A DNA stretch of 64,000 nt from Parafannyhessea umbonata (GTDB lineage Bacteria > Actinomycetota > Coriobacteriia > Coriobacteriales > Atopobiaceae): positions 1,364,001 through 1,428,000 of the forward strand of contig NZ_LT629759.1 of assembly GCF_900105025.1 (NCBI RefSeq). The letters are read 5' to 3'. Made by a program: the position numbers and the translations under genes. How positions within the stretch are numbered: position 1 is the stretch's first letter; each line of letters opens with the position of its first letter. The notes beneath the pieces are model-generated. The model was not told the origin of the DNA. It searched no databases and saw nothing but the letters and a program-made list of their open reading frames with translations. Of this stretch, positions 19,278-28,729 are shown one piece after another.

Positions 19278-20006
19278 TCAGATGTTGAAGACGTACAGGC
19301 TGCACACGATGTACTGCTTGCCTATCAGGAACGGTCGTCCGTCCTGGTCCGTGAAGTCGATCTTCTCGTAAAAGAGGGGCTCCCCCACGGCCACCTTAAG
19401 GGCGGATGCCTCCTCGGGGCTCGCGCGCACCACCTCGAGCGTGCAGAGGTCGTCGCCGCGGGGGACGCGTCCGGTCCGCTTCTGCACGTAGTCGAAGATC
19501 GACGTGTCCGAAAGGTCCGCCTCGAGCAGGAACTCGAAGCCCTCGAGCGGATAGAAGTTGTTCTCGAGCATGATGGGCACGTCGTCCGCCGTGCGCAGGC
19601 GCTTCACGTGGACGAGCTCGGCACCCTCCCCAAGGCCAAGGAACTCCCTCTCACCCTCGCGCGCCTTCACGACCTCGACGCCCAGCACCTTCGCGCCCGC
19701 GACGCGCCCGTCCTCCGCGCAGGTCTCCGTGAAGCTCTGGATTTCGCTCTTCTGGCAAATCTTGCGAATGAGCTTGCGCCGGTTCACGAAGGTGCCCTTG
19801 CCCTGCTTCTTGCTGAGATAGCCCTCCGCCGCAAGCTCGGACACGGCACGCCTCACGGTGATCCGGCTTACGGAATACATCTGCGAGAGCTCCGCCTCGG
19901 AGGGAATGCGGCAGCCCGCGGGGTACTTGCCGCGCTCGATATCGTCCTTGAGGTCCTCCATCACCTGCTGGTAAAGCGGGGTCAGACCGCCTTCCTCAAG
20001 CTTCAT
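19278..20006 (-). CDS. frlR: GntR/HutC-family regulator of the fructosamine cluster
   Basis: This 242-residue regulator has an N-terminal GntR winged helix-turn-helix (TPLYQQVMEDLKDDI, then IPSEAELSQMYSVSRITVRRA and KKQGKGTFV) and a C-terminal UTRA ligand-binding domain (VHVKRLRTADDVPIMLENNFYP). HutC-subfamily regulators respond to small effectors and often repress the adjacent catabolic operon; FrlR family members respond to fructosamine phosphates. The ATG at 20006 is preferred over the upstream start at 20051 because GGAGG lies 6 bases before it. It is the first gene of the cluster, with its own upstream palindrome (20059-20074). Confidence 0.85.
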   Translation of the reverse strand: MKLEEGGLTPLYQQVMEDLKDDIERGKYPAGCRIPSEAELSQMYSVSRITVRRAVSELAAEGYLSKKQGKGTFVNRRKLIRKICQKSEIQSFTETCAEDGRVAGAKVLGVEVVKAREGEREFLGLGEGAELVHVKRLRTADDVPIMLENNFYPLEGFEFLLEADLSDTSIFDYVQKRTGRVPRGDDLCTLEVVRASPEEASALKVAVGEPLFYEKIDFTDQDGRPFLIGKQYIVCSLYVFNI

Positions 20007-20058
20007 GCCAAGCCCTCCAAACGCCAACGCCCCCCGGAAACCCCCGGTCATAACAACT

Positions 20059-20092
20059 CTTATCTAAATATAAGGTTTGGCCCTGCACTTCG
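20059..20092. promoter_or_regulatory. Inverted repeat upstream of frlR
   Basis: CTTAT-CTAAAT-ATAAG (20059-20074) is a 5-bp-armed palindrome with a 6-bp spacer, located 53 bp upstream of the frlR ATG in an AT-rich patch. A related element, AACGT-TCTATT-ACGTT, lies at 20177-20192 before the divergent plus-strand gene. Confidence 0.4.
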
Positions 20093-20218
20093 CACCCATC
20101 CCGCGGACGAGCGTGCCCAATTTCGGCGTTCGTGTGCCCAGGTGTACCGGAAGTGATATGTATACCCCAATGTGATAACGTTCTATTACGTTTTAATATC
20201 GCGATCGAAAGGCTCGCC

Positions 20219-20773
20219 ATGGGACGGCTTCGATACAACAGAAGCTCTTGGTACACCACCGGCGCGACATCCCACGGCAATGATGCCGCGGGCGAGAAGA
20301 GCTGCATGCTCTGCGGAAGGCATACCGATGTCGTGGCCACCGTGTACCTGGGCCGCGAGGGCGGTACGGAAGGAGACGTCGAGTGGAGGCCGTACCGTCG
20401 TGCCATCTGTGACGAGTGCATCGACGAGCAGCTGGACGACGGGCCGTTCCAGGCGCTCGTGTGCCTCGCCCTCCAGGTCTGTTGGGTTCCGCTCTTCTCG
20501 CACGGCGTCTCCGCGCTCGGCATCGGTGGCGCACTCGTGGCAGTCGCCGGCATCGCAGGGCTCGTCCGACACGTTCTCGCCCTCGTGTGGCGACACGCGA
20601 CGGAGGACGTCCGAAGCCGAATGCCAAAGTGGGCACGCGGTGACACAAGGGAAGAGCGCGCGAGCAGGGCGTTGGAAAGAATCGTGCGTGACGACGCCGC
20701 GGGTTCTGGGCTCCTCGTCCACACGCTCGGGGAGCACAGGCGCGCCACCAGAGGGGACAACGCGTCTGCCTAG
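20219..20773 (+). CDS. Hypothetical membrane protein with N-terminal CxxC pairs
   Basis: The frame gives 184 residues from the ATG at 20219 (GAAAGG upstream). The first 80 residues hold two Cys pairs, CMLCG and CDEC, which could form a zinc ribbon. These are followed by two hydrophobic segments ([17 protein letters not shown] and [20 protein letters not shown]) and a charged tail. The stop overlaps the end of the convergent uvrB gene by 4 bases. The sequence GGGCGAGAAGAGC inside it (20290-20302) matches a motif that recurs elsewhere in the window. No family was recognised; the topology suggests a membrane-anchored zinc-ribbon protein. Confidence 0.65.
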   Translation: MGRLRYNRSSWYTTGATSHGNDAAGEKSCMLCGRHTDVVATVYLGREGGTEGDVEWRPYRRAICDECIDEQLDDGPFQALVCLALQVCWVPLFSHGVSALGIGGALVAVAGIAGLVRHVLALVWRHATEDVRSRMPKWARGDTREERASRALERIVRDDAAGSGLLVHTLGEHRRATRGDNASA

Positions 20774-23115
20774 TGCTTCTTCCTCTTATAGTGCCTGCGG
20801 GTGGCGTGGGCAGACCCCTTGCGCGCACCGGCCTTCAGGCGGTCCATCACGTCCTTCTCGCTCGTTCCCTCAAGACGCGCCTGCAGCTCCACGATCTGGT
20901 CGCGAAGGCGCGCGGCGCGCTCGAAGTCCATGTCCGCGGACGCCTGGAGCATCTCGTCCTGAAGCGAGCCCATGACCTGGGCGACCTCCTGCTTAGGCAG
21001 GGCAAGGAGCTCGTCGGCCACGGACTGGATCGTCCTCTCGTGCTCCTCCTCGGCATCCCCCTGGCGCTCGCCCTCGCCGCCTGCCGCGGTGAAGAACTTG
21101 CCGTCCACGCGCGACTTGGTGCCAAGCGTCTCGTCCGCCTCCGCGATGAAGCTCGTGACGTCCGTGATCGACTTCTTGATGGTCTTCGGGACGATGCCGT
21201 GCTCCTCGTTGAAGGCCATCTGGATGCGGCGACGGCGCGCCGTCTCGTCCATGGCCTCGCGCATGGAGTCCGTCACGCTGTCCGCGTACATGATGACCTT
21301 GCCCTGGGCGTTACGCGCGGCGCGGCCCATGGTCTGGATGAGCGAGCGGCGGTTGCGGAGGAAGCCCTCCTTGTCCGCGTCGAGGATCGCGACGAGCGAG
21401 ACCTCGGGGATGTCCAGGCCCTCGCGCAGCAGGTTGATGCCCACGAGCACGTCGATCCTGCCGAGCCTCAGGTCGCGGATGATGTCGATGCGGTCGAGGG
21501 TCGCCGTGTCGGAGTGCATGTAGTTGACGCGGATGCCCTCGTCGAGGAGGTGGTCCGTCAGGTCCTCCGCCATGCGCTTCGTGAGCGTGGTCACAAGTAC
21601 GCGCTCCTTGCGTGCGATGCGGACCCGAATCTCGTCCAGAAGGTCGTCTATCTGGCCACGCACCGGCCTGAGCTCCACCTCCGGATCGAGCAGGCCCGTT
21701 GGCCTGATGACCTGCTCCACCTCGTTCTGGCTCACGTGCTCCTCGTAGTCGCCGGGGGTGGCAGACACATAGATGAACTGGGGGATGCGCTGCTCGAACT
21801 CGTCGAAGCGCAGCGGCCTGTTGTCGAGCGCGGACGGAAGGCGGAAGCCGTGGTCCACGAGCGTGACCTTGCGTGACCGGTCGCCCTCGTACATGCCCCT
21901 GATCTGCGGCACCGTCACGTGCGACTCGTCGATGATGCAGAGCATGTCGCTCGGAAAGTAGTCGATCAGCGTGTACGGGGGCTCGCCCGGTCTGCGACCG
22001 TCCATGTGCCTCGAATAGTTCTCGATGCCGGAGCAATAGCCCATGGTCTCGAGCATCTCGATGTCGTAGCCGGTCCTCTGGCTCAGGCGCTGCGCCTCGA
22101 GGATCATGTCGTTGTCCTTCAGCTCCTTGACGCGGTGCTCGAGCTCCTCCTCTATCGTCTTGATGGCGTGGTTGATCTTCGGCCGCGCCGTGACGTAGTG
22201 GGAGGCCGGCCAGATGGGGATGGCGTCGTACTCGCGGACGATCTCGCCCGTGACGCCGTCAATCTCCGCGATGAGCTCCACCTCGTCGCCGAAGAAGCTT
22301 ATGCGCAGCGGGTTCTCCGCATAGGGCGGGAACACGTCCACAGTGTCGCCGCGCACGCGGAACATGCCGCGCTGCAGGTCGTAGTCGTTCCTGTCGTACT
22401 GGATGTCGATGAGCTCGTGCACGAGGTCGTCGCGCTCCAGAGGGACGCTCTTGTCCACGTTCGGCGCGAGTCCCGCATAGTCCTGGGGGCTGCCGATGCC
22501 GTAGATGCAGCTGACGGACGCGACCACGATGACGTCGCGCCTGCTGAGGAGGCTCGACGTGGCCTGGTGACGGAGCTTCTCGACCTCCTCGTTGATGGAG
22601 GCGTCCTTCTCTATGTACGTGTCCGTCTGCGGTACGTAGGCCTCCGGTTGGTAGTAGTCGTAGTAGCTCACGAAGTACACGACGGCGTTGTTGGGAAAGA
22701 GCTCGCGCATCTCGCTCGCAACCTGCGCCGCGAGCGTCTTGTTGGGCTCCATGATGAGCGTGGGCTTCTGCACCGCCTCGATGGTCTTGGCCATCGAGAA
22801 GGTCTTGCCACTACCCGTGACGCCCAGAAGCGTCTGGTAGCGGAGACCGTCCTCTACGCCCTTCGCCAGGCTTGCGATGGCCTTCGGCTGGTCGCCGGCA
22901 GGCTGGTACGGCGAGACCACCTCGAGCCTCTCGTCCCCGTGCTCCAAGCCGAAGCGCTTGAGCTCCGCCCCGTAGCGCTCCTTCGCCTCTCGCGTCCCGG
23001 CAAGGGGCTCGTACTCGATGGTCTCGCCCTTCTCGTCCACGAACGAACGCCCCTCCGCAGCGGAGGCGTCTTCCCGCGGAAGCTCCCGTGCGTCACCCGA
23101 TACCACCTGAGCCAT
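20770..23115 (-). CDS. uvrB: UvrABC excinuclease subunit B
   Basis: UvrB is the helicase-like damage-verification subunit of nucleotide excision repair. The 781-residue product has Walker A GVTGSGKT at 98-105, the damage-inserting beta-hairpin [16 protein letters not shown]-like box DESH, helicase motif QTMGRAAR and a C-terminal UVR domain ([27 protein letters not shown]). It is about 100 residues longer than the 673-residue E. coli protein: a charged N-terminal extension of about 65 residues and a basic C-terminal tail ([16 protein letters not shown]). GGAGGG precedes the ATG at 23115. It stands near coaE and rpsA, an arrangement common in Actinobacteria. Confidence 0.97.
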   Translation of the reverse strand: MAQVVSGDARELPREDASAAEGRSFVDEKGETIEYEPLAGTREAKERYGAELKRFGLEHGDERLEVVSPYQPAGDQPKAIASLAKGVEDGLRYQTLLGVTGSGKTFSMAKTIEAVQKPTLIMEPNKTLAAQVASEMRELFPNNAVVYFVSYYDYYQPEAYVPQTDTYIEKDASINEEVEKLRHQATSSLLSRRDVIVVASVSCIYGIGSPQDYAGLAPNVDKSVPLERDDLVHELIDIQYDRNDYDLQRGMFRVRGDTVDVFPPYAENPLRISFFGDEVELIAEIDGVTGEIVREYDAIPIWPASHYVTARPKINHAIKTIEEELEHRVKELKDNDMILEAQRLSQRTGYDIEMLETMGYCSGIENYSRHMDGRRPGEPPYTLIDYFPSDMLCIIDESHVTVPQIRGMYEGDRSRKVTLVDHGFRLPSALDNRPLRFDEFEQRIPQFIYVSATPGDYEEHVSQNEVEQVIRPTGLLDPEVELRPVRGQIDDLLDEIRVRIARKERVLVTTLTKRMAEDLTDHLLDEGIRVNYMHSDTATLDRIDIIRDLRLGRIDVLVGINLLREGLDIPEVSLVAILDADKEGFLRNRRSLIQTMGRAARNAQGKVIMYADSVTDSMREAMDETARRRRIQMAFNEEHGIVPKTIKKSITDVTSFIAEADETLGTKSRVDGKFFTAAGGEGERQGDAEEEHERTIQSVADELLALPKQEVAQVMGSLQDEMLQASADMDFERAARLRDQIVELQARLEGTSEKDVMDRLKAGARKGSAHATRRHYKRKKH

Positions 23116-23177
23116 GTACCCTCCAAAGGCGAGAGAACCAAACTAGAACAAGTGTACCCAACCATGCATGGAGACGT

Positions 23178-23768
23178 CTACCCCTGCGACTGGATTCCTT
23201 CTGGGTAGAACTGCCTGTAGCGGTCGTACGCCTCGTTCACCCTCACGAGGTAGGAGGCCGTCTCGGAGTACTGGATCTGGGACGAGATGTCGTCCCCGTT
23301 CGCGAGCCACTTCGAGACCGAGCCAAGGCCCGCGTTGTACGCCGCGATGACCTGGTCGCGCGACGAGAGGTTCTTCTGCAGGTACGAGAGGTACGCCGTG
23401 CCATACATGATGTTTGTCTCCGCGTCGGTGAGGTTGTCCGGCGGGTACGTGGACGAGTCCACGAGCCCCATCTTCGCCACGGCCTCGGACGTGGACGGCA
23501 TGAGCTGCATGAGCCCGACGGCGCCCGCCGAGGACTCTGCCCGCTCGTCCCAGTTCGACTCGCACTTGATGACCGCGCAGATCAGGTACTTGTCCACGCC
23601 GTAGCGCTGGGAGGCCCGCTCTATCGCGTCCGCGTGCTCCACGGGATAGAACACGCGCCTCACGACCTGCGTGGGAAGGAGGCTCGCCCCCGCGGAAGCG
23701 ATGCACACCGCCAGCATGCACACGATGGGTATGGTCCTGAACCACCGCCAGAATCTGGTGTCAGCCAT
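23178..23768 (-). CDS. SLT-type lytic transglycosylase, membrane-anchored
   Basis: This 196-residue protein has an N-terminal signal anchor (RTIPIVCMLAVCIASAGASLL) followed by a soluble lytic transglycosylase domain. It shows the catalytic Glu in VIKCESNW, the GLMQLMPST motif, TNIMYGTAYLSYL and AAYNAGLGSV. Such enzymes cut peptidoglycan between MurNAc and GlcNAc with 1,6-anhydro-MurNAc formation. The start overlaps the coaE stop by 8 bases, so it is probably translated from the same message as rpsA/coaE-side genes or coupled to coaE. GAGAGGGG lies upstream of the ATG. Confidence 0.9.
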   Translation of the reverse strand: MADTRFWRWFRTIPIVCMLAVCIASAGASLLPTQVVRRVFYPVEHADAIERASQRYGVDKYLICAVIKCESNWDERAESSAGAVGLMQLMPSTSEAVAKMGLVDSSTYPPDNLTDAETNIMYGTAYLSYLQKNLSSRDQVIAAYNAGLGSVSKWLANGDDISSQIQYSETASYLVRVNEAYDRYRQFYPEGIQSQG

Positions 23769-24405
23769 GCATCACGCCCCTCTCGCCGCTCGCCTTCCAG
23801 CCAAAGCGCTCGTGGGCATCCCACCACGTGTGCACCTTGGACGCAAGGTCCTTCTCGTCCCCGTCGTTTGCGATCTCGACGTCGCTCTTCGAGCGCAGGT
23901 AGTCGTCAGTTGGCTGGCGCGCCGCCCGCGCGTCGAAGTCCTCGCCGCGCATCCCGCGCCCGATGGCGCGCTCGCGACGGACCGCGAGGGGGCAGGTCAC
24001 GCACACGACCTCGTCCGCCATGGCAAGAGAGTCCTCCATGCGGTCGAGCAGTGGTATCTCTACCACGGCACACGGCGGCTCCGCCGAGGCGCACGCATCC
24101 TGCGAGAGCGCCTGCTCGAGGCCCTGCCTGATGTAGGGAAGCTCGATCTTCTCCAACAGGCGCGCCGCGTCCTCGGAGGCAAAGGCGCGCTTCGCGAGCA
24201 GGCCCCTACGCAGCGCCCCCGTGTTGGGGTCGAGCACGTCCTGCCCGAAGGCGTCCGCGATCGCGAGCGTGCACTCGCTTTCAGGCTCCAGGACGTCGCG
24301 CGAGATGCGGTCCAGGTCTATGCGCCACGCGCCTAGGCGCTCGAACTCGCGAGCCACGGTCGACTTGCCAGATGCGATGCCGCCCGCAAGGAACACGATG
24401 TACAT
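23761..24405 (-). CDS. coaE: Dephospho-CoA kinase
   Basis: CoaE phosphorylates dephospho-CoA, the last step of coenzyme A synthesis. The 214-residue product begins MYIVFLAGGIASGKSTVA with the P-loop GGIASGKST, then IDLDRISRDVLEP, and the lid and nucleoside-binding region ending in VEIPLLDRMED and RREIA-like basic residues (VRRERAIGRGM). The ATG at 24405 was chosen because it starts at the conserved beta-strand; an upstream start at 24450 adds 15 residues that the family lacks. Length matches the usual 200-215. It overlaps the downstream lytic transglycosylase gene by 8 bases. Confidence 0.93.
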   Translation of the reverse strand: MYIVFLAGGIASGKSTVAREFERLGAWRIDLDRISRDVLEPESECTLAIADAFGQDVLDPNTGALRRGLLAKRAFASEDAARLLEKIELPYIRQGLEQALSQDACASAEPPCAVVEIPLLDRMEDSLAMADEVVCVTCPLAVRRERAIGRGMRGEDFDARAARQPTDDYLRSKSDVEIANDGDEKDLASKVHTWWDAHERFGWKASGERGVMHG

Positions 24406-24527
24406 GCTGCCCACCCTTCGCTCTTCCGCGCGCAAGGAACGCGACGGCACACTATCATCTCACGCCTGGGACACCCGGGACGGCCATCCCAAAAACCAAC
24501 AGACTGGGCACCCCGCACCTAACGCAT

Positions 24528-24560
24528 GGGGACGGCCGCGCGCAAGGCACGACCGTCCCC
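24528..24560 (-). terminator. Stem-loop between the zinc-ribbon membrane protein and coaE
   Basis: Arms GGGGACGG (24528-24535) and CCGTCCCC (24553-24560) pair perfectly around a 17-base loop, 28 bp downstream of the 24588 gene. No clear U-run follows on the minus strand, so it is terminator-like only. Confidence 0.45.
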
Positions 24561-24587
24561 TCTTCACCCTTGGCTCCCCTGTGGGGT

Positions 24588-24992
24588 CTACGAGTGGATG
24601 TCAAACTTCTGCTTGCAGCGCGGGCAGGTCACGCGGATGTGACCCTTGCCCCTGGGGACGCGGACGCGCTGGTGGCAGTTGGGGCACGTCGCGTGCTTGT
24701 AGGTTCGTGCGTTCTGCAGCGCGGCCGCCGGGTTCGTGATCCACGGTCGTGCAGGCCCCAGCTTGGATGCGAACGCCATGCTCTCCTTGCGGCGGCGGTT
24801 GACGTCCTTTGACACCATCCTGAACACGGCATAGGCAATAAGGAGCAGAATCAGCACGTAGATGACGGTGTTGTTCGCGAAGATGTTCACGATTGCCAGG
24901 ATGACCGCAAGCTCGAGCGCAGCGATTCCCAGCTCGTCGGCACCGTTGCGACCCCGCATGAAGTCCTCGACCTTGTTCTTGAAGTCAGCCAT
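24588..24992 (-). CDS. Membrane protein with C-terminal zinc ribbon
   Basis: This 134-residue protein has two hydrophobic segments (IAALELAVILAIVNIFA and VIYVLILLLIAYAVFRMV), a basic linker (SKDVNRRRKES) and a C-terminal zinc-ribbon with CPNCHQRVRVPRGKG and CPRCKQKF. This layout matches small actinobacterial membrane proteins of unknown role. The ATG at 24992 starts MADFKNKVEDFM; a longer frame to 25022 lacks a ribosome site. It lies between rpsA and coaE in the same orientation. No function can be assigned. Confidence 0.8.
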   Translation of the reverse strand: MADFKNKVEDFMRGRNGADELGIAALELAVILAIVNIFANNTVIYVLILLLIAYAVFRMVSKDVNRRRKESMAFASKLGPARPWITNPAAALQNARTYKHATCPNCHQRVRVPRGKGHIRVTCPRCKQKFDIHS

Positions 24993-25099
24993 TGACCAGA
25001 CCCCTCGTTCCCGTGCGCCCATGCGCGCCCGAAGTTACCTACATTGCATGGTGCCCATTATGGCAGTTTCTAGTCCGTGGGCAAAGGCACGGACCCTTA

Positions 25100-25134
25100 A
25101 GAGAAGAACGAGGGGCCGCCGCAGCGACCCCTCG
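25100..25134 (-). terminator. rpsA terminator
   Basis: On the minus strand CGAGGGG...CCCCTCG (plus coordinates 25109-25134) forms a GC-rich stem followed by TTCTTCTCTT. It lies 31 bp after the rpsA stop and fits an intrinsic terminator. Confidence 0.75.
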
Positions 25135-25164
25135 CGAAGATGCACCTAAAGGCGTGGCTCGAAG

Positions 25165-26331
25165 CTACTCCTCGACGGGCTTCTCGTCCTCCTCGGGCTT
25201 GTCCAGAGGCTTGACCTCGACCTCGACGCCCAGCGTCTCGGCAGCGGCCTTCATGGACAGGGAGATGCGACGACGGTCGAGGTCGATCTCCATGACCTTG
25301 ACCTGGACCTTGTCGCCCACGGAGCAGACCTGGGACGGCTGGTCCACGTGCTGCTTGGCCATCTCGGAGATGTGCACGAGGCCCTCGACGCCGTCACCGA
25401 GGTCGACGAAGACGCCGAAGGTGACGAGCTTGGTGACAGTGCCCTCGACGATGGCGCCGACGGGGTACTTCTTGACCAGGGTCCTCCAGGGATCCTCGGT
25501 GGTCTGCTTCAGGCCAAGGGAGATGCGCTCGCGGTTGAGGTCCACGTCGAGAACCTGAACCTCGACCTCCTGGCCGACCTTGACGACCTCGGAGGGGTGG
25601 TTGACGTGGTTCCAGGAGAGCTCGGAGATGTGGATGAGGCCGTCGATGCCGCCGAGGTCGACGAACGCGCCGAAGTCGACGATCGAGGACACGGTGCCAC
25701 GAAGGCGCATGCCAGGCTTGAGCTTGGAGAGGATCTCCGAGCGCTCGGCCTTGCGGGCCTCCTCGAGGACGACGCGACGGGAGAGGACGACGTTGTTGCG
25801 GTTGCGGTCCATCTCGATGACGCGAGCCTCGATGCGGGTGCCGAGGTAGGCGTTGAGGTCCTTGACGCGACGAAGGTCGACGAGGGAGGCGGGCAGGAAG
25901 CCGCGCAGGCCGATGTCGAGGATAAGGCCGCCCTTGACGACCTCGATGACCTCGCCCTCGACGTTCTCGCCAGCGTTGAACTTCTCCTCGACGCGGTTCC
26001 AGGCACGCTCGTACTCCGCGCGCTTCTTGGAGAGGATCAGACGACCCTCCTTGTCCTCCTTCTGGAGAACGAGGGCCTCGATGGTGTCGCCCAGGGAGAC
26101 GACGTCCTCGGGGTTGACATCCTTGCGGATGGAAAGCTCGCGGGCGGGGATGACGCCCTCGGACTTGAAGCCGATGTCCAGCAGAACCTCATCGTGCTCA
26201 ATCTTGACGACGGTGCCCGTCACAAGATCGCCCTCATCAAAGTCGGTAATCGTACCGTCGATGAGGCTGTTCATCTCCTCGTCGGACATGTCATCCAGGG
26301 AGAAGATGGACGAGTTCTGAATCTCACTCAA
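25165..26331 (-). CDS. rpsA: 30S ribosomal protein S1
   Basis: S1 binds mRNA on the small ribosomal subunit and aids translation initiation. The 388-residue product has an acidic N-terminus (DDMSDEEMNSLIDG) and four S1/OB-fold RNA-binding domains beginning near residues 36, 120, 208 and 293 (for example GTVSSIVDFGAFVDLGGIDGL, HISELSW, GTVTKLVTFGVFVDLGDG). E. coli S1 has six domains; four is usual for Gram-positive and actinobacterial forms. The C-terminus is acidic (KPEEDEKPVEE). AAAGGGGTCC precedes the ATG. It is upstream of coaE and uvrB, a conserved neighbourhood. Confidence 0.97.
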   Translation of the reverse strand: MSEIQNSSIFSLDDMSDEEMNSLIDGTITDFDEGDLVTGTVVKIEHDEVLLDIGFKSEGVIPARELSIRKDVNPEDVVSLGDTIEALVLQKEDKEGRLILSKKRAEYERAWNRVEEKFNAGENVEGEVIEVVKGGLILDIGLRGFLPASLVDLRRVKDLNAYLGTRIEARVIEMDRNRNNVVLSRRVVLEEARKAERSEILSKLKPGMRLRGTVSSIVDFGAFVDLGGIDGLIHISELSWNHVNHPSEVVKVGQEVEVQVLDVDLNRERISLGLKQTTEDPWRTLVKKYPVGAIVEGTVTKLVTFGVFVDLGDGVEGLVHISEMAKQHVDQPSQVCSVGDKVQVKVMEIDLDRRRISLSMKAAAETLGVEVEVKPLDKPEEDEKPVEE

Positions 26332-26447
26332 AGGTGGACCCCTTTCGAAAACGGGGCCCCGATCAACATGATCGCTGCCGGGCGCTCAGCGAAGGTGCGT
26401 TTGCGCAGATGGAAACTTACATGCTCTCGGGGCCTACAGATACGTTT

Positions 26448-26468
26448 GCATGGGCAATTTACCCATGC
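26448..26468. promoter_or_regulatory. Palindrome in the rpsA/HAD divergent promoter region
   Basis: GCATGGG-CAATTTA-CCCATGC is a perfect 7-bp-armed inverted repeat in the AT-rich spacer between divergent rpsA and the HAD phosphatase gene. It may be an operator; no U-run supports a terminator role. Confidence 0.4.
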
Positions 26469-26602
26469 GTGGGATAGAGTACCTTTATTCGACCCGAGAT
26501 TTCAAGCACTACCTGTGGATTTCAGGAATTTCATTTCGCGTGCAAAACTACCGGGCACAAGAGTAGAGTTTTCTGTTGTTCATACCTATGAGAGGACGTG
26601 TC

Positions 26603-27346
26603 GTGATCAGGGCAGTGCTTTTCGATCTTGACGATACCCTGCTTGACATAAACCTCACGGCGTTCGTGGCGCGCTGGGCGTCTGGCAAGGCCCGGATACT
26701 CGCGAAGGCCTCCGGCATCCCCTACCCCATCGTGATGGAGAGGCTCGCGCGCAGCTACATGCGCGTGAACGACCAGACCCGCGACGACCAGATGACGAAC
26801 GAGCAGCTCCTGAACGAGACGTTCTTCTCGCTCACCTCCATTCCCTTGGACGACCCGGCCATCGCGGACGCCATCGGCTTCTACGAGCGCGAGTGCCTCG
26901 AGCCCCTCAAGGGCGGCATCGTGATGGCGGCGCCAAAGATAGGGGCGCGCCAGACGGTCGAGAAGGCCATGTCGATGGGGCTGACGGTCGCCCTTGCCAC
27001 CAACCCAACCCTCAGCATGGACGTCGACCGCGTGCGCATGCGCTGGGCGGGCGTGGACGACATCGACTTCGCGCTGGTGAGCCACATCGCGAACTCGACC
27101 CGCACGAAGCCGTGCGCCCGCTACTACCAGGAGTTCGCCGCTCAGCTTGGCCTTGCTCCGCAGGAGTGCCTCATGGTGGGAAACGACGCGGCGCGAGACT
27201 TCCCGCGGCCGGACATAGGCATGAGCACCGCGTACGTCGGCCACGGCTGGCCGCGTAAGGCCGTGTTCCGTGGTCCCATAGAGGCCCTGGGGGCGCGCCT
27301 TCCCGAGATCGTCGATCTTTTGGACTCCCGTCAGGACCTGCGCTGA
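26603..27346 (+). CDS. HAD-superfamily hydrolase
   Basis: This 247-residue product begins at a GTG (26603) preceded by GAGAGGA; an ATG at 26588 would add five residues. HAD motifs are in order: motif I DLDDTLLD near residue 8, motif II ATNPTL near 132, a Lys (TRTKPCARYYQ) near 170, and motif III GNDAARDF near 193. A helical cap domain lies between motifs I and II. It is a cytoplasmic phosphatase of the large haloacid dehalogenase superfamily; the substrate cannot be told from sequence. The next gene follows 47 bp later. Confidence 0.87.
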   Translation: MIRAVLFDLDDTLLDINLTAFVARWASGKARILAKASGIPYPIVMERLARSYMRVNDQTRDDQMTNEQLLNETFFSLTSIPLDDPAIADAIGFYERECLEPLKGGIVMAAPKIGARQTVEKAMSMGLTVALATNPTLSMDVDRVRMRWAGVDDIDFALVSHIANSTRTKPCARYYQEFAAQLGLAPQECLMVGNDAARDFPRPDIGMSTAYVGHGWPRKAVFRGPIEALGARLPEIVDLLDSRQDLR

Positions 27347-27393
27347 CGCAGGTCGTAGCTCCCCCATTGCAAACGACCCCACAGGAGGAACCC

Positions 27394-28695
27394 ATGGATC
27401 AGAACGCCTACGCAAACCATGTCGCGATACTTGAAGAGGAGCTCGTCTGCGCGCTGGGATGCACGGAGCCCATCGCCGTCGCGCTCGCGGCCGCGCTCGC
27501 GAGGGGCGCGCTCCGCACACGCCCCGAGCATCTGACCGTCGCATGCAGTGGAAACATCATCAAGAACGTCAAGAGCGTCACCGTGCCCAATTCCGGCGGC
27601 ATGCGCGGCATCGAGGCGGCGGCCACGCTCGGCGCCATCGGCGGCGACCCCTCGCGCGACCTCGAGGTGCTCCAGTCCGTCCATCCCGAGGACATTGAGC
27701 GCACGAAGTCGCTCGTCTCCGCAGGCTTCTGCGACGTGGAGCTCGCCGAGGACGTTCCGAACCTCTACGTGCGCGTCACGGCAACGGGCGCAGGCCACGT
27801 CGCCGTCGCCTGCATCGAGGAGCGCCACACCAACGTGTGCGAGCTCACGCTCGACGGCGAGCCCACGGCGGTTGCGGGAAGGGCCGCCACGGGCGAGAAG
27901 GACGCAGACGTCCCGGGCGGGGCGGATCGCTCGGCCCTCACGCTCCAGTCGATCTGGGACTTCGCGCACGAGGTGCGGCTCGAGGACGTGGACGAGCTCA
28001 TCTCGCGCCAGATAGAGACGAACCAGGCGATCTCGCGCGAGGGCCTCACGAACCGCTGGGGCGCCAACATCGGCCGCACCCTCCTGCGCAGCCGTCCCAA
28101 CGACATCAGCTGCAAGGCGCGCGCGGCGGCAGCGGCCGGCTCCGACGCACGCATGAGCGGATGCGCCATGCCCGTCGTGATCAACTGCGGCAGCGGAAAC
28201 CAGGGAATCACCTGCTCGCAGCCCGTGCTCGAGTACGCCCACGACCTGTGGAGCTCGCACGAGGAGCTCGTGCGTGCCGTCGTGCTCTCGGACCTCACTG
28301 CCGTCCACGTCAAGTACTTCATCGGCGAGCTGTCCGCGTTCTGCGGCGCCGTCTCCGCAAGCTGCGGCGCGGGCGCCGGCATCTGCATGCTGCGCGGCGG
28401 CTCGTTCGCCCAGTTCGAGGCCACTATCGTGAACACCCTCGCCAACGTGGGCGGCATCGTGTGCGACGGCGCGAAGCCCAGCTGCGCCGCGAAGATCTGC
28501 GCGGCCGTGGACGCCGCGATCCTGGGCTGCGACATGGCGCTCTCGGACGACAACTTTCTCGCGGGCGACGGCCTCGTCGGCCAGAACGCGGAGGAGACCA
28601 TCCGCTCCATGGGCTACGTCGGCCGCGTGGGCATGCACCCCACGGACGTCGAGATCCTCAACATCATGATCGGCAAGACGGACGTGGACGCCTAG
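27394..28695 (+). CDS. UPF0597/CyuA-like cysteine desulfidase
   Basis: This 433-residue protein matches the UPF0597 (YhaM/CyuA) family, related to iron-sulfur L-serine dehydratases; E. coli CyuA degrades L-cysteine to pyruvate, ammonia and sulfide. Conserved Cys and Gly motifs are visible: ALGCTEP near residue 24, CSGNIIKNVKSVTVPNSGG, NCGSGNQGI near 268, SCGAGAGICMLRGG near 330 and CDGAKPSC near 363. Three or four of these Cys should hold a 4Fe-4S cluster. The ATG at 27394 has AGGAGG 6 bases upstream; the upstream start at 27367 lacks one. Physiological substrate (cysteine or serine) is inferred only. The symbol cyuA is plausible but unproven. Confidence 0.85.
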   Translation: MDQNAYANHVAILEEELVCALGCTEPIAVALAAALARGALRTRPEHLTVACSGNIIKNVKSVTVPNSGGMRGIEAAATLGAIGGDPSRDLEVLQSVHPEDIERTKSLVSAGFCDVELAEDVPNLYVRVTATGAGHVAVACIEERHTNVCELTLDGEPTAVAGRAATGEKDADVPGGADRSALTLQSIWDFAHEVRLEDVDELISRQIETNQAISREGLTNRWGANIGRTLLRSRPNDISCKARAAAAAGSDARMSGCAMPVVINCGSGNQGITCSQPVLEYAHDLWSSHEELVRAVVLSDLTAVHVKYFIGELSAFCGAVSASCGAGAGICMLRGGSFAQFEATIVNTLANVGGIVCDGAKPSCAAKICAAVDAAILGCDMALSDDNFLAGDGLVGQNAEETIRSMGYVGRVGMHPTDVEILNIMIGKTDVDA

Positions 28696-28729
28696 CGGGC
28701 GCCTGCGCCGCGGGAGGGAGGCACGGCAC

